Notes under the pieces: generated by a model
Told to the model about the DNA's origin: nothing
Databases searched by the model: none
Seen by the model: the letters and a program-made list of their open reading frames with translations, nothing else
Part shown: one piece after another, positions 11,721 to 24,349 of the stretch
Position numbering within the stretch: the first letter of the stretch is position 1
Layout: each line of letters opens with the position of its first letter
Position numbers and translations under genes: made by a program
DNA from: Gnetum montanum
Lineage: Eukaryota; Streptophyta; Gnetopsida; Gnetales; Gnetaceae
Assembly: GCA_015680685.1 (NCBI GenBank)
Contig: MNCI01038012.1
Location: 62,001 to 126,000 of the forward strand
Direction: 5' to 3'
Length of the DNA: 64,000 nucleotides

Positions 11721-13080
11721 TGTAATTGTTAATAATTTTACAATGGTTTTTAAATTGCTAATTTATAACAAGGTTGAAATTTAAAATGATATATTAATTT
11801 TTGACTTAAATAAAAATGGATGATGTAGATTTAACTTTTCCTTTTCTAATTTTTAAAATTCAAATTAGATTTTGATTCCATTTATTTTTTGATTTGATTT
11901 CTTTTAACTTTCTACCATTTTTCTATCTAGTTTACGGGGCAGTTGGCTGGGACAAGCAAGTTTTCTATAACTAAAGATAGCCTCTGTTATCTGGAGCAAA
12001 GGTTTGAAATCATGCACCACTTTACATTGAAAATGTGAGTCCAAACGTTAGCTAAGGATGACCTTATTATTTGGAGCAGAGGTTTGGAATCATGCACCAC
12101 CTTACATTGAAAATGTGAGTTGATGCAACCTTAATTATGGATAAGATATGCTATGCTAGTTGATTCTTGGTTATAGTTAACTGGTCATGTCATTGGTCTA
12201 GGAAATATTCAAAGAATTATTATATACTTATATTTCTTTGGCTTTCCTAGCCCCTGGGTTAGAATTACATAGGAAAAATATTTACAATTGCATATTTTAT
12301 TTGTAAACTTATAAAAAATTTATAATATTATTTAGATTAGATATTAAAATCTGGGTTTCTTTTCCAAATGATCACTATACTTATGTATAAATATCACTAT
12401 ATTTAGGACATGCTACACCTTCCTAGCATTACTTGGTTTAACAAGCAAAAAATGAAACCTGTTTGGCATGAATGACTTGAATATTAAATTATGCATCACA
12501 TCATTTAGATGTGAAGCAAAACTTTGATTACCAAGTAGGTAACCAAAATTTCAATGAACACATATCAAGTAAGCAATGAATCATATATCTCATTAAGAGA
12601 AACAAAATTAGACATCTTATATATAGGAATTGTCTCCATTGTCTTAACTTTTATGTATGGCTATTGTGCCACCTCATGCATATTTATGAAACATTATTAG
12701 CCATGATTACATGTCCCTAGGTTCCATGGTAGGCAACACTAGAACCTAAGAATATTTTATTAAATAAAGTAAAAAATAATTTTAATTCCATTGTGGTAGA
12801 TAAACTAGTAATAAGTAGTTCCAATATCGAGTGAGAGGTTCAAGATTCAATGTGAGTGCCCAAAACATGAATTTAAGTTAATTGTATGAAGTCTTATTTT
12901 AGTGGAATATACATGGACACTATCCATGAGTGTTAATAAAATTGCGATTAATTTCCATTCATTACAATATTCTGACATAGCTTAATATTTCCTTAATTAA
13001 AAGTTAATTTTCCTTGTTCATTTACTCCTTGTAGACATAGTTAATCATTTAAATCAACATGAATGATCATTTCACAAAAT
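11721..13080. other. AT-rich sequence with an 80-bp direct duplication
   Basis: No gene recognised. Two copies of an 80-base unit lie side by side at about 11970-12049 and 12050-12129, sharing GGAGCARAGGTTTGRAATCATGCACCAC and TTACATTGAAAATGTGAG. The rest shows no pattern I can name. Confidence 0.6.
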
Positions 13081-13497
13081 GAATATCACCAACTTTGAGT
13101 ATAAACTTGTTAATGTTTGGTAATCCTAGTAGTTCACTTGGTAACCCATTAGTGCTAGTGAGAGTTTAGGATGTGTATGACAAATTAGGAACAAATGCTT
13201 ATTGCATAGGTTAGATTAGATTTACTTTCTCAACTTTGGTTAATTTAGATTTAACTTGAATATTTTAATGCTATTTTTATCATGGCCAAAACAACATCAA
13301 GATCGTATGTTTCAGTTATACACTTAACAATATGAACTAAGGCAAACAAAGATTTAATTGGAAAGAAAATGGCATGTGATCAGTCAATTAACTCTCTATG
13401 TTGCCATGCTTGTCTAGTCCTTGGATTACAATTAGGTCATTTATATATACTTGTGACTTGTATTGTTAGGCATTGGATATATTTTGCTACTCATTAG
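13080..13497 (+). repeat. Worn LTR remnant related to the A family
   Basis: Contains GTTTGGTAATCCTAGTAGT and GAGTTTAGGATGTGTA (13115-13180), then an echo of the A-family R/U5 order, including CTTGTCTAGTCCTTGG and an end resembling GCTACTCA followed by TTAGCATT where A2 has GATCA then the primer site. Strongly diverged from both A LTRs. It could be a solo LTR or one end of a lost element. Confidence 0.45.
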
Positions 13498-13499
13498 CA

Positions 13500-14845
13500 T
13501 TTTAAAAATTTGTGGTTTTCACCACCAACCAAGCAAACTTAGCTACAATATATAGGATAGAATTTGGTTTTTCTTTATGTTTTAATTTTCAAAATAATCT
13601 TTAAAGTAGCCAAAAAGTTCATAAAATTCAATTCAAAAAATTCATCAAAAAAAGTAAAAAATGATTTAGATAGAATTACATTATTTTTCTATTCAAAAGA
13701 ATTAAAAATTTTCTAGAATTTTGACTAAATAATAAAATAATATAATAATAGCAGAGAGTTGAGTAGCAAGAAGGAAGAGTGCAAAATTAACAACAAAGTA
13801 ATGTAACATCATTGAAAGAAAAATTAAATAACCCTTTTTATATAGTTATTATTGTGTTTGGGAAAATTCTTCTTTAACTTCTTTTTTCTCTAAAGTGCTC
13901 GTAATCTTCCCTATTTTTGTTCCAAACCCACGTGCATGAAGCCTTCTATGAGTAAAAATGAAATGTAATGAATGGGTTAAAATCCTATTTATAGGATGGT
14001 ATGGATGCATGTAATGTGACACATCATTTGGGTACATGTAAAAATGCATGAAAGTTCTTTCTTGCAACTACATATGTTTTTGGTTTGGTTTAGAGATCAC
14101 ACTTGAAATTAGTCTTTCCAATGGATGTGGAAAATGATGATGATGGGATATTTCCCTAGAGTTTTGGCATTCTTTGGAGTGTTTTGGAACTATTTTGATG
14201 AGTTTATGAGATGCAAGGGCTATGAGAACTTTTTTGGAAGTGTTTGAAGGTTCTAGGCCTCAAAACAAGAATCTTTGTATTTTTCCCTCGCAGGTGGAAT
14301 ATCCTAGCTTTAGATGAGATGCTCCAAATGCATTCAGGATGTGCCAACTACACTTGAGACATCCTAGCTAATATTTCCCACATGAGTTTAGGATATTCTA
14401 GTTGTTAACAACCATTTTATACTAAGACATCCCATTCTCCTTCAAGACATCCTAGATGAACATATAATAATTTTCTAAATTTTTTTAAAGATTTAGATGT
14501 TGAATTTTAAGAGCAAAGAAGAAGAGACAAGGAGAAGTACATAAATACACCTTTTGGGCCTTCATTTTTGTCAAGAGAGAGTCTAGGGAGTTGAGAGAAT
14601 AATAGGAGAGATAAAGTTTTGACAAGGTGCCTTGATGATCATGCTTGTATGTGATTACTTTGTTTTAGTGTAGGAGAGTTTGATTAAATCTATTATATGT
14701 CCTTGGAAACTTATGCTTCCTTTCATATGTAAATTCTCTATTTGAATAAGAATAAAGCTTTTATTTTTTGATTCTTATTTCAATTTCTTGTTTGTGACTT
14801 TGAGAGAGCTTGGATCATGGAATCCATGGGAGCTCCTCATTATAT
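13500..14845 (+). repeat. Probable 5' LTR region of gag-only element E
   Basis: AT-rich sequence upstream of a Met-type primer site. It should contain the LTR of element E, ending at about 14844, but I could not locate the TG start with confidence and no second copy is present in the window. A minus-strand frame at 13849-14067 has no recognisable features. Confidence 0.35.
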
Positions 14846-14857
14846 TAGTATCATAGC
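14846..14857 (+). promoter_or_regulatory. Element E primer binding site (tRNA-Met type)
   Basis: TAGTATCATAGC differs at two positions from TGGTATCAGAGC, the complement of the initiator tRNA-Met 3' end used by many plant retrotransposons. The first gag codon follows 340 bases later, a normal leader length. Confidence 0.6.
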
Positions 14858-15200
14858 TACTTGGAATTGAAGATAACTACATTCAAGTGAATAATTCTCA
14901 TTTCAATTGCAAACAATTACTTCAACTTCTCAAGCTTGAATGAATCCTCTCTTGCTACTTATTTTACTCATCGTAAGTTTTGAAAATTCCCTTTTATCCC
15001 TAAGTATGTCATATCTTCCAAATATTGGAAGATAATTATAGAATTGGATATCCACTAGATTGTAATAGCTATGGTTTGAAGATCTTACCTTCATTTTTCT
15101 TAAGATCTGAGAAATTATTATCTCATTCTTTTATAAATCATGAAAATTTCACTTTTCTTGTATAATTTTGTGAAAATTACCTTTTAGATTAGTTTTCGTT

Positions 15201-16538
15201 ATGCCTCCAAAGAAGAAGATATTTCAAGCTTTATCAAGAGATATGCATAAGATGAGAAATGCTATAAAGCTCATTGTTGAGAAAACTGAAAATTGTGGAG
15301 AGAATAAAGAACATGATACTTCAATAAAAGCATCCAAGAAAAGGTATAATTCATGCAATTCTTCACCAAAACCTTCTTCAAGAAATTCCTTACTACCATC
15401 CCTTGAAGATGATATTCCTTTTGAATATGGAGAAGGAGAGCTCAAGATGATGTTTTTCTTCATGATATTAGTGTTGAAAATAAGTCTCAAGGTCTCATTT
15501 TTCTAATAAAATGGAAAAGGAACATTCTTCTAAGCCTAAAAGGAAGCATGGTAAAGGAATTAAAGTCACTCTTGCAAAATCTTTCAGACATGCTTCAAGG
15601 ATGCCTCATGTTGAAGATAAATCTTTCAATGGCATGGAAGGAACTAAATCTTTCCTCTCTTTGCTAGAAATGATTAACAAGTACTTTGAACTTGAAGATG
15701 TGGAAAATCATCGAAAGATTTATTTTTCTAAAATCAAACTAGAAGGTACATCACTTGTATGATGATAGAAGGAAAGTCATTTTTACAAGATAAAAAATGG
15801 TACTCCTATCAACGGTTTGTCTTTAATGCTATTCATGCTTAAGCAAAAATTTGAGAAGACTCATCATAGACAAGAGGCCATTGAAAAATTGAAGTAACTA
15901 AGGTAAGATTATAAGAGTGTGAAGAACTATTACATGGATTTTTGTTAGGCTTTTGACCTTGCAAGAGTTCATTGGAATGATTATGGACAATCATCCAACT
16001 TTCAAGGAGGACTTAAAAGGAAGTATAAACAAGAGTAACCTTCTTTCAGCCCAAAACATTGGATGAGGCTTTTGAATTGGCTCTTAAGACTAAGAAGAAA
16101 TTTCATGGGTACATTAGAGGTCCTAAATATTCTAATGGAGAGAAATCAAAATATTTTGAAAGTAAGAAGGAAGCCAAGGAGAATGAAAATGCCAAGCAAG
16201 ACACCAATGAGAAGCAGGAGAACTTCAAGAATGGCCAAGATTCCAAGAAGGACTACTACAAGAAAGGAAATAGTAAGGGAAATGGCTATGCCTCCGACCT
16301 TCAATGCTTTAATTATGGTGAAAAGGGACAAAAAAAATGGAAGTGTAATAAGCCAAAGGTTTCCAAGAGAAAGGATCTCCAAATCTTAGAAAAGGGAGAA
16401 TTTGCTAATGAAGGTAGACATCTTATGATTGAAGATCCAATAAAAATTAATTCCTACATTTTTATTAAAATCATAAATGTTAATCAAGGAAATGAGGAAG
16501 AAGAAAGGTGTGATGAAGTAGAGATTAGTGAGAAGTAA
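15201..16538 (+). pseudogene. Element E gag
   Basis: Gag-type protein starting MPPKKKIFQ at 15201. Open segments are 15201-15506, 15511-15762 and 16059-16538, with frame changes between. The last segment carries LDEAFELALKTKKKF, a gag block common in chromovirus-like gypsy elements, then a lysine/asparagine-rich stretch and, at residues 83-96 of that segment (about 16305-16346), a zinc knuckle of exact C-x2-C-x4-H-x4-C spacing in which the second Cys is Tyr and the His is Gln. RNA packaging by this knuckle would be lost. No protease, RT or integrase follows, so the element is either non-autonomous or truncated by A2, whose LTR starts at 17900. Confidence 0.65.
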
Positions 16539-17899
16539 AGTTCTCAAGCATCTCTTATTGGACACAAGAGTGTTCAATACTCTAGGGATTCAAGGAAGGA
16601 AACCAAGTGCTTCATCGAATTAACCAAGGAATATTCAAAGTTAAAGATGGTGTATGGTACTAATCAAGAAGAGTTCCTACCTCATGAGTCATGGTGGGTG
16701 GAGGATCAAAGCTATAAGAGACGCCAAGATTAAGGGACTTCTCAAAGAAGGTTCAAGCACATCACTAGAAGATATGATTCTCATACCTTTTGAAATTATT
16801 CTATACCTTGTTGCAAGGGGAAAGAGACTCTAAGTGAAGTTGAGGTTATCTCATGGAAGAAAGATGAGCCTTCTATCCAAGGTATGTAAAAGAATGAATT
16901 CTTTGATGATGTTTTAATGAAACTAAGATTAAATCCATGGACGAGAGTTTACCTTTTGAGTTGGTACATTAAAAGTAAGATGAAGAACTTATTGATGATT
17001 CATTTGAAGAGGATATGCCATTGGAATTCGGAACTCCTATTTGAGATCTTGAACCTTCAATATTTGATGAGATTTGACAACCACATGTTGAAGATAAAGT
17101 TGAACCAAAGATGGATGGGAGAAGCCATGAAGAGTTAAGTGAGTTTAAGCTTTACCTTGTTGATGGTAGTAATGTCTCTCATGTTGAAGCTAGTGTGATG
17201 AATGCTAGTATTTCACTTTAGCCTGATAGTGGTTTATCGAATGGTGATGATGAGAATCATGGTCATTGTGATGATTATGATGAAATTTTGAGTCATGTTG
17301 TAAATGATGAGAGCAATGTGACTTCTTATGCCATGGTTTTTAAGAGCAATATTAATAATGTTAATGTATTTGATAACGATGGCTATTGGCATAACCATTA
17401 TGAGAGGGTCATTATTGATATTGGTGAAGACATTAATAATGTTATGATTTTTCATAATTTGGAGATACTTACTATGAGTTATGATAATAATTAATTTGTC
17501 AAATGTGTTAATGACCTTAATTACCTTGGTTGTGAAATGGAAGAGTAGCATGAAGGTAATCCAAGTTGTTAATGTTGATTGTGAAATGGAGCTATATGAT
17601 AGTCTTCCAAACACCAAAACGAAAAAGGTAAAGAAGAGAAAAAAAAGGGAAGAAAGGATGTTGGATTAAGGAATTCTAATCATTTTGATCTTTCATATTC
17701 TTCATTTATTACAATTTTGAGACATCATGAGGATGCAAGAGAAGAATTCCAAGGAGATGTTGAAATGAAGAAAGCATGGTGGGGCATGAGGGAAAGTCCC
17801 CATGAACAAGGAAAATTTAAAATGAAAACATCAAATGATAATCATTTTCATGATGATTTTGATGTATTATGTCTTGATTGTTGTACTATGTATGGTGTC
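16539..17899 (+). other. Tail of element E, no recognised protein
   Basis: Contains short frames at 16917-17138, 17288-17494 and 17717-17902. The 17160-17494 stretch is rich in Asp, Asn, His and Val (for example DNDGYWHNHYERVIIDIGED) and nearly free of stops from 17220, but matches no family I know. No RT or integrase motif was seen. It ends abruptly at the A2 LTR. Confidence 0.4.
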
Positions 17900-18720
17900 T
17901 GATGAACTGTGATATCGGGGCCACGATATTGAGTCCATGATATTAGAGCCTACCATGCGATGTTGGATACACAATATCGAGACCTATCTCCTTGCCTATA
18001 AATAAGAGGCAGGCACACTTGGTTTTGCAATAGATAGTTAGTCCCTTAGCCAAAATATTGCCTTTTCTTCCTATTAGAGGTAGAATTATTTTTTCATGCC
18101 TGTAGTAGGAGTCATAAAGCAAACAGATCTTTAATTGAGCATTGTGTACCTAAGCATACCTTGTGTATGACAATAAAGATGAACTTTATGATAAACCTTA
18201 CCACATCAAAAATAGATTAATTAATGTTAATACTATTATTAAATGCTTTCCTAGTTAATTAATTCTTTCTCTCACCCTACAACTCTCCTATGTAAGCACA
18301 CTTAGTATGACCACTTTGAGCATGTGTGTAATGCTTGGTAACCTAGTAACAAGTAGCGTTTGGTAATCCTAGCAGTGTTGCATTGGTTTAGGATGTGTAC
18401 ATAAAGTGGGAATGGATGCTGGTGTTAGGATTAGTTAGAACATAGTTAATAAATAGTTAAGTTAAATTAGTTACTTAGTTATCTCTCTCCTCCCTTATTA
18501 GCATAGGACATACAAAAATAAAAGATATAAAAATCATATGCCTCAAGCTTACTTAACCATACAATCGTGACATACAGGTAAGTTTGGGAAGATAGTGATT
18601 AGCCAATCCGTTCTTGTTCCATAAAGGTGCATAAGCACTTAGTCTTTTGAATTCGACTAGATCATGCATGAAATGCTAGTATTCGTATGGTTGAGCATAG
18701 GGGTACCTTGCTGCTGATCA
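17900..18720 (+). repeat. A2 5' LTR (821 bp)
   Basis: Starts TGATGAACTGTG and ends GCTGATCA, directly before a primer binding site. TATAAATA at 17997-18004 is the likely TATA box. The last 580 bases match the A1 3' LTR; the first 240 bases do not, carrying instead a loose repeat around GATATT (GATATCGGGGCC, CGATATTGAGTCC, GATATTAGAGCC, AATATCGAGACC). The matching 3' LTR is gone, because A2 is cut at 58380. Confidence 0.85.
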
Positions 18721-18721
18721 T

Positions 18722-18738
18722 TGGCACTGTTGTTGGAG
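18722..18738 (+). promoter_or_regulatory. A2 primer binding site (decayed tRNA-Asp type)
   Basis: TGGCACTGTTGTTGGAG lies one base after the LTR end. It matches TGGCGCCGTTGCCGGGG, the complement of plant tRNA-Asp 3' end, at 12 of 17 positions, and all five differences are C-to-T or G-to-A. Use of this primer fits the Athila branch. Confidence 0.65.
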
Positions 18739-19181
18739 ATTTAGTTGTTTGTGTGCTAATTAGAACTTAGGAAATAATTCACATCATTGGAATGAATCCT
18801 TAGGGTTGGCTAAGAAAATAATAAAAAAGAATACATTGCACACTGAACAGAAAAGTATGTCTCCTTCTTTGAATGAAAGTGCTTCACTACCTAGGTCTAA
18901 AACAGAAAAAAAATCGGTAGCATAATACACATGACATTGATCTACTAATCCCTTAACATTTTTGAGTGGTATATATTTATCCTGATGAGTATATACTAGA
19001 CTTCACCTTTATCCTGCATCAAGATGAACAACTGCATTAGCGAGACCTAGAAGGTAACATAGTGTTACCTCCTGATCGTTCAGTTCCAAGCATGCTTCTT
19101 CGTTCTCTCATAGGAATTGGCATGCAAAACTTACATGCATAATACATTGTGCAAGACCATAACTTGAGAGAATTCTGTTCC
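18739..19181 (+). other. A2 leader between primer site and gag
   Basis: Untranslated leader by position. No coding frame or repeat was recognised in it. Confidence 0.5.
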
Positions 19182-21420
19182 ATGGAGGCACAATGTCAAA
19201 GGGACTTGCAATAGGAGAAACATCATAAGTCTTTGAAGGGTAAGTGGTCCCAGGATGTCCCACATGTCTTAAGCAAAAATGAGGGTGGTGAACCTACCTT
19301 AGGCAGTCTTCCACACAACAATGTTCCTCACCTTGACTTTGTCCAAGAGGTTGTGTATTCGAAAATTCATTCCACTATTCATAACCCAAGTTTTGATACC
19401 CATGCGCATAATGGGTTTGAAAAAGGGACACAGACACATGATAAAGGTAGCAGACACCATCATGGTGATGGTTCTCCTTCTTCTTCACCTTCATCATCTC
19501 CTTCACCCTTTCCTTTAGTATCTAGATGCAGTCATAAAGAAAAATACCATGGGGATAAATGTAGGCATAGTGGAAGTCATAAGAAAAATAAGCAAACAAC
19601 ATAGAAGAAGGGAGAGTATGGAACAACGTAGGCATCATAGATTCCATGGATGAGATGATCACGATGAACCCCTACTCACTATTCAAAGTATGTTAGACAT
19701 AACTGAGGGTATTAGAATTCCAACAAGGCACCAGAAAGATAGTAGGATTAAGAGATTAAATATGAATAATATCCCACGATTTGAAGGGGGATACAACATT
19801 GATCCTCAGAATCATTTACAAGCATTCCATGATGCGTGTGCCTTACAAAACATAGAGAGTGAATGACAAAAACTTAAGTTGTTTCCACAGATACTAGTTG
19901 AAGAAGTAGAAAGCTGGTATCGGTCCTTAGAATTGGAATCTATTCATAGGTGGAGTACCATGTTAGAATTGTTCAATGATAAGTACCAAGCGTACTCCTT
20001 AGTGTCCAACTTGCAAAAGCAAATCCAAAGCTAGAAACAAGGAAGACATGAACCCTTGAATGCTACCAGGGGCCAATACTATGCACTATTACATCATTGT
20101 CCTAGCCATGGTTATTTACAAAGGGATCAACTACGCCATCTCGTAGATGGGCTTAGGCATGAAATGAGAAGAACCCTTGAGACGTATTCCCAAGGAAGAC
20201 TATCCAAGCTTAGGTCCCATCAAATTCAAAGACTATTGGAGCAAGTTGCTAAGAAAGAAGGTGAGCTACAGAAGAGAGAAAGTGTGAAAGAGTATAATCA
20301 AGATCCTTCCCTTTGGAAGAGGGGAGTAAGATTTTGTGAGGATGAAGAAGAGTTACCATTCAAAGATATGGTGAATAGAAAAACTTTGCCTATCCAAAAG
20401 TTGACATTAAAAGTATTGGAAAAGGTAGACCAAATTTGGGATTCCCTAGACAATAGATTTTAAATTGTTCTTAAAATAGTAGAGGAGTCTAGAGAGCAAG
20501 GTAGTGATCACGAAAAAAGAGAAAAAAGAGAAGCTAAACATGCATGAAGCAAGGGTAAGGGAAAAGTTTCCATCATTGAAGAGGTTGTGGATTTATAAAT
20601 AGATAATGATAATGGATGTGAGATATGTTAATATGACCATCCTAAGAGATGTTTCACTATAATCTCACATCCGTAGGAGTCTAGGGTGTATGCACTCAAC
20701 CCATGATTAAATAAAAGGAAAACACCTCGAAGGTTACCTTATCCTCAAGGTAACCCAAGGTAGTTCCACCAACCCTTAACATATTATCCAAGTGGAACTC
20801 CACCACAACCAATCGAGCAGTATCAATAGTGAAAATACCCACAATCATGGGGAATGCCACCACCAAGGCAACAGTATCCGTATCGACAACCTGACCCATA
20901 TGGATATTATGTGTAGTATCCAATCTCTCCATATGACTCTACTGGTTACGTTACTCCTCAACTTCACTACCAAGCTCATGAGTATTATAGGACTCCTCCT
21001 AGGGGCGATGTTCCACAAACATACCATCCTTCTCATCCGACTACATCTCTTCCACCAATAGCTCCACTACCACCTGCTCCTACAGTGTAAGGTGAACTCC
21101 CTACCCAGCCTCAGCAACATAATGCCACAAAGGCTGTTAACTCTCAACCTACTATTGGTTCCAACAATCACATGAAGGAAAGAATTTTCTTTAGAACCAA
21201 TAGACCAACCAATCCATTGCAATCACAAGTGGTTGATTCCTTATATGCCTTAGTATCAATCAAAAATTTGGAGCCTCCTTCAACCCAACCATCACACTCA
21301 ACACATATGGTAATGCTAACACTTGCCGTTACCAATTGGATCAAAGCTAGCCATCTTCTTAGGATATTATCTGATCTTGGGAGTCCTATAATATATTTAC
21401 AAATTGCTAGAAATGAACAA
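19182..21420 (+). pseudogene. A2 gag
   Basis: Full-length but broken gag of element A2. I place the start at ATG 19182 (MEAQCQRDLQ), in frame with the open segment 19233-19604, which ends in a serine/proline and histidine-rich stretch. The capsid region follows near 19770-20463 (RFEGGYNIDPQNH, ESWYRSLE, MLELFNDKYQAY), open at 20056-20463. A zinc-knuckle-like C-x2-C motif is near 20616-20650, its second Cys followed by a stop. A long Pro/Gln/Tyr linker (about 20700-21080) leads toward the protease. Homologous over its length to A1 1-1450. Stops and at least two frame changes make it inactive. Confidence 0.85.
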
Positions 21421-21900
21421 TGAAAGACTATTTTGGATTCAGGTTTTAGTGTTAACTTGATTTCTCAAGAAATGTACAAGGCCTGGAACCTACCTCCACT
21501 TAAAAAGAGTAACGTTCATTTAGAGTTGGCTGACCAGTCCATCACTATCCCATTGGGACTAGTGGAGGACATTGTCACCACTGTTTGTGGGTGGTCATAC
21601 CTAGCTAACTTCCTAGTGATTCAAGTAAACAACGATAAGTGGGACTTCAAAATCATAATGGGAAGAGCATAGCTAAGCACCATTAACACATGCCTAGGAA
21701 TCCTTGATCTTTCCATAGAAATATCAAAGGAAAATACATTTGCAAATATTGAGAAGAAGAAAGTTCCATGCATTGCATACAGTGACATATGGTATAATTG
21801 CATGCAAAGGTCATGGTTTATGCAAAGTTTAACATTGTTGTATGTAATCAGTGTGCATAAGTAATCAACATACAAAGATGCCTATATGCAGTAGCCACAT
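21421..21900 (+). pseudogene. A2 aspartic protease
   Basis: Retropepsin-like protease. ILDSGFSVNLIS near 21430 gives the catalytic Asp-Ser-Gly; the flap-side region and IIMGRA (about 21652-21669) follow, where a TAG stop replaces the Trp of A1's GRAW, as expected from a G-to-A change. The open part is 79 residues, then the frame resumes to about 21875. It would mature the gag-pol polyprotein if intact. Confidence 0.8.
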
Positions 21901-22079
21901 GATAGGAAGGCATCCAATGGCTGATAGCTAATCAAGAAAGTAGTTCAATCATATGCATGGAACCAAATGAGGGTTTGACTTACACTTACATTGATAGCAT
22001 AGATGCATTAGAGGAAGTCCACTGCCAACTTCCAAGTCTTAGCCTTGAAAATATCAACTAGGGGAAGTTGGAAATCCCT

Positions 22080-22737
22080 AAGAAATTTAAGCAGGAGCCC
22101 ATCAAGTTGAAACCATTGCCCACTAGTAGGGAATACAAGTTCCTTAAAAATGGAAAATCAGTAATTATTAATGTGAAGTTTGCTCCACAACAAAAAGAGA
22201 GATTGCTGAAGGTGATAAATAAATGGTTGAAAGCCTTTGCCTAGCCATATCCTGAATTAATTAGAATAGATCCTAGGATATGCCAACATAGGATTTACAC
22301 TGATCCCTTCATGAAGCCTCAAAGATAATCCTAGAGGTGATTCAACCCAAAGCTAAAGCAAGTAGTTAAGGAAGAAATCAAATAGCTTTTCAAGGATGGG
22401 TTCATATACCCCATTGCTGATAACAAATGGGTTAACCCCTTATTAGTGTACCTAAAAATGGAGGCAAATGGAGGGTGTGCATAGATTTCAAGCTAGTAAA
22501 TATGGCAACATTCAAAGATCACTTTCTATTGCCATTTATCGACTAAGTCTTAGACACCATTGTAGAGCATCACTATTACAATTTTCTAGATGGATATAGT
22601 AGATATAACCAAATACAAATAGCCATAGAAGACCAAGCCAAGACTATCTTCACCAGTCCTTGGGGAACATTTGCATAAAGACAAATGCCATTTGTCTTAT
22701 GCAATGCCCTTGCAACATTTCAATGACTAGTTCTAAG
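22080..22737 (+). pseudogene. A2 reverse transcriptase, first part
   Basis: N-terminal half of RT, matching A1 at 1960-2590. VCIDFK (about 22475), FLDGYSRYNQI (about 22580) and SPWGTFA (about 22655) mark the fingers and palm. The frame is cut at 22737, just after CNALATFQ and a short tail, by element B; the rest of the palm, including the catalytic box, resumes at 54760. Confidence 0.88.
22733..22737. repeat. Target site duplication CTAAG of element B (left copy)
   Basis: CTAAG precedes 22738 and recurs at 54760-54764. The unbroken site in A1 (about 2589-2593) has it once. Confidence 0.93.
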
Positions 22738-24184
22738 TGTTGGCAACCATTTAGAATGTGACCACCAATGAGTGTCCTCGAACAGGATTTAGGTGCTTGT
22801 TGGTCTCTAACAACACCAAGGCCCCAGATACCTCCAGATAGACTTAGTAGTTAATGTGAGTATGTGTTTGTGCTGTTGCGGTGTGCTGTTGTAAAAAATG
22901 AAACGATTGGGTTGTGTGTAAAACTATACCTATCTTAAAGAGATTTAGCCAACTTTCCAAAGTACTATGAGTTGTTGAGAGTTCCTATTTTGTTCAATTG
23001 CCTAGTCTATGTAGTCCTTATAATGCCTACTTGTAACAAATAAAGTTTTGCAAAAACATTTGAGCACAACTCTACGAATCTACTTCTAATTTTCCCTAGA
23101 GAAAGAGATAGTTCCACAAGAAAATTAGAAATAGAGTGAGATTCAATGGAAATAAAAAGAAGAGAAAAAGAAAGCATATTTTTGTAAAGATCTCAAATGT
23201 TTAAACAAGGTAAAATGATATGAGTAAACACTTTGCAATAAATCTATCCCAAATTCAATAAGTACAAATTGTTCAAACTTCCAAGGCTTAAGTAAGCAAT
23301 TTCTTCAAGACAATCCTACTATGCTACCCAAAAAATTGCTGCATAAACTATCACGTACCAAACACTATTTTGGCTAGATAATGGATGTTAACAATTGCAT
23401 TCAATAGAACCTTCAAAAGAGTTGACAATTTATGATTGAAATACCATGGAAATTCACTTTAAAGATAAAAGAAGCTATTCTGTTCCTATGAAAATACCAA
23501 AGATTTTTTGAACCCTCTTGACTATTGAATCGTTCAATGGCTTGACTACATGCAGAGGATCTCTTAGAAAAATCTTAATAGTGGTTCTTATACATTGCAC
23601 AATATTAAAATTTACTACTAAAATGCTCTTAAGGATTTCAAACACAAGCTCTTCTATGGAAAAATTTTAATAGAAATTTTCTATCATGCAACAAGAACAA
23701 TAAGAGCAATCTAAAAATCTCAAAATTACTTGACAAGCATGATACTATCTAAACCACTAGCTAAAAAATTTAAACAAAATAAAAAATAAACATAACTCAT
23801 AGGACTATGACGAAGAGGCTGAAATGTTGTCTTTAGTAAGTCATCTTACAAGCAATCTTTCATAATGTCCTCTTTTTCAATGCTCTTCCCTTAGCCACCA
23901 AGACCCAAAGTGAGAGACAAAGTGAGACCCTAGCCGTTTCTATCCTTGAAGCCTTTTTATAGGGTCTCATAGGTAGTTAGATATTATAAAATATCTTGGG
24001 TAACTTTTCTCCTAAGTAAGGAAGTTATAACTTACCCAACAAGTTAGGAGATATTACTTGCCCAACAAGTTAGGAAGTTATAACTTATACATGAAGTTAG
24101 GAGAAAATCATGCTAACATTGGCATATGTCTTTTTGGTAATTTAAAATGAGCTACAATTATCATGGAATTTTACTTGTAACTAT

Positions 24185-24208
24185 CTATGGAAGTTATAAC
24201 TTCCATAG
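24185..24208. repeat. Perfect 24-bp palindrome in B LTR
   Basis: Centre AAGTTATAACTT, extended symmetrically by CTATGG and CCATAG. The same palindrome is intact in the other LTR at 52361-52384, and the 12-base core recurs nearby in both LTRs. Confidence 0.9.
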
Positions 24209-24349
24209 GAATAAAAGGGATACTAATCAAATGTCCCCTTTATATAGGAAATTACATAAATATCCCAAAAGTTTCTTATATGCATGTCTTAATTAATTAA
24301 TTTTAATTTTAATTATTATTTTTTGACATGGCTGTGATTTGTGATGTTA

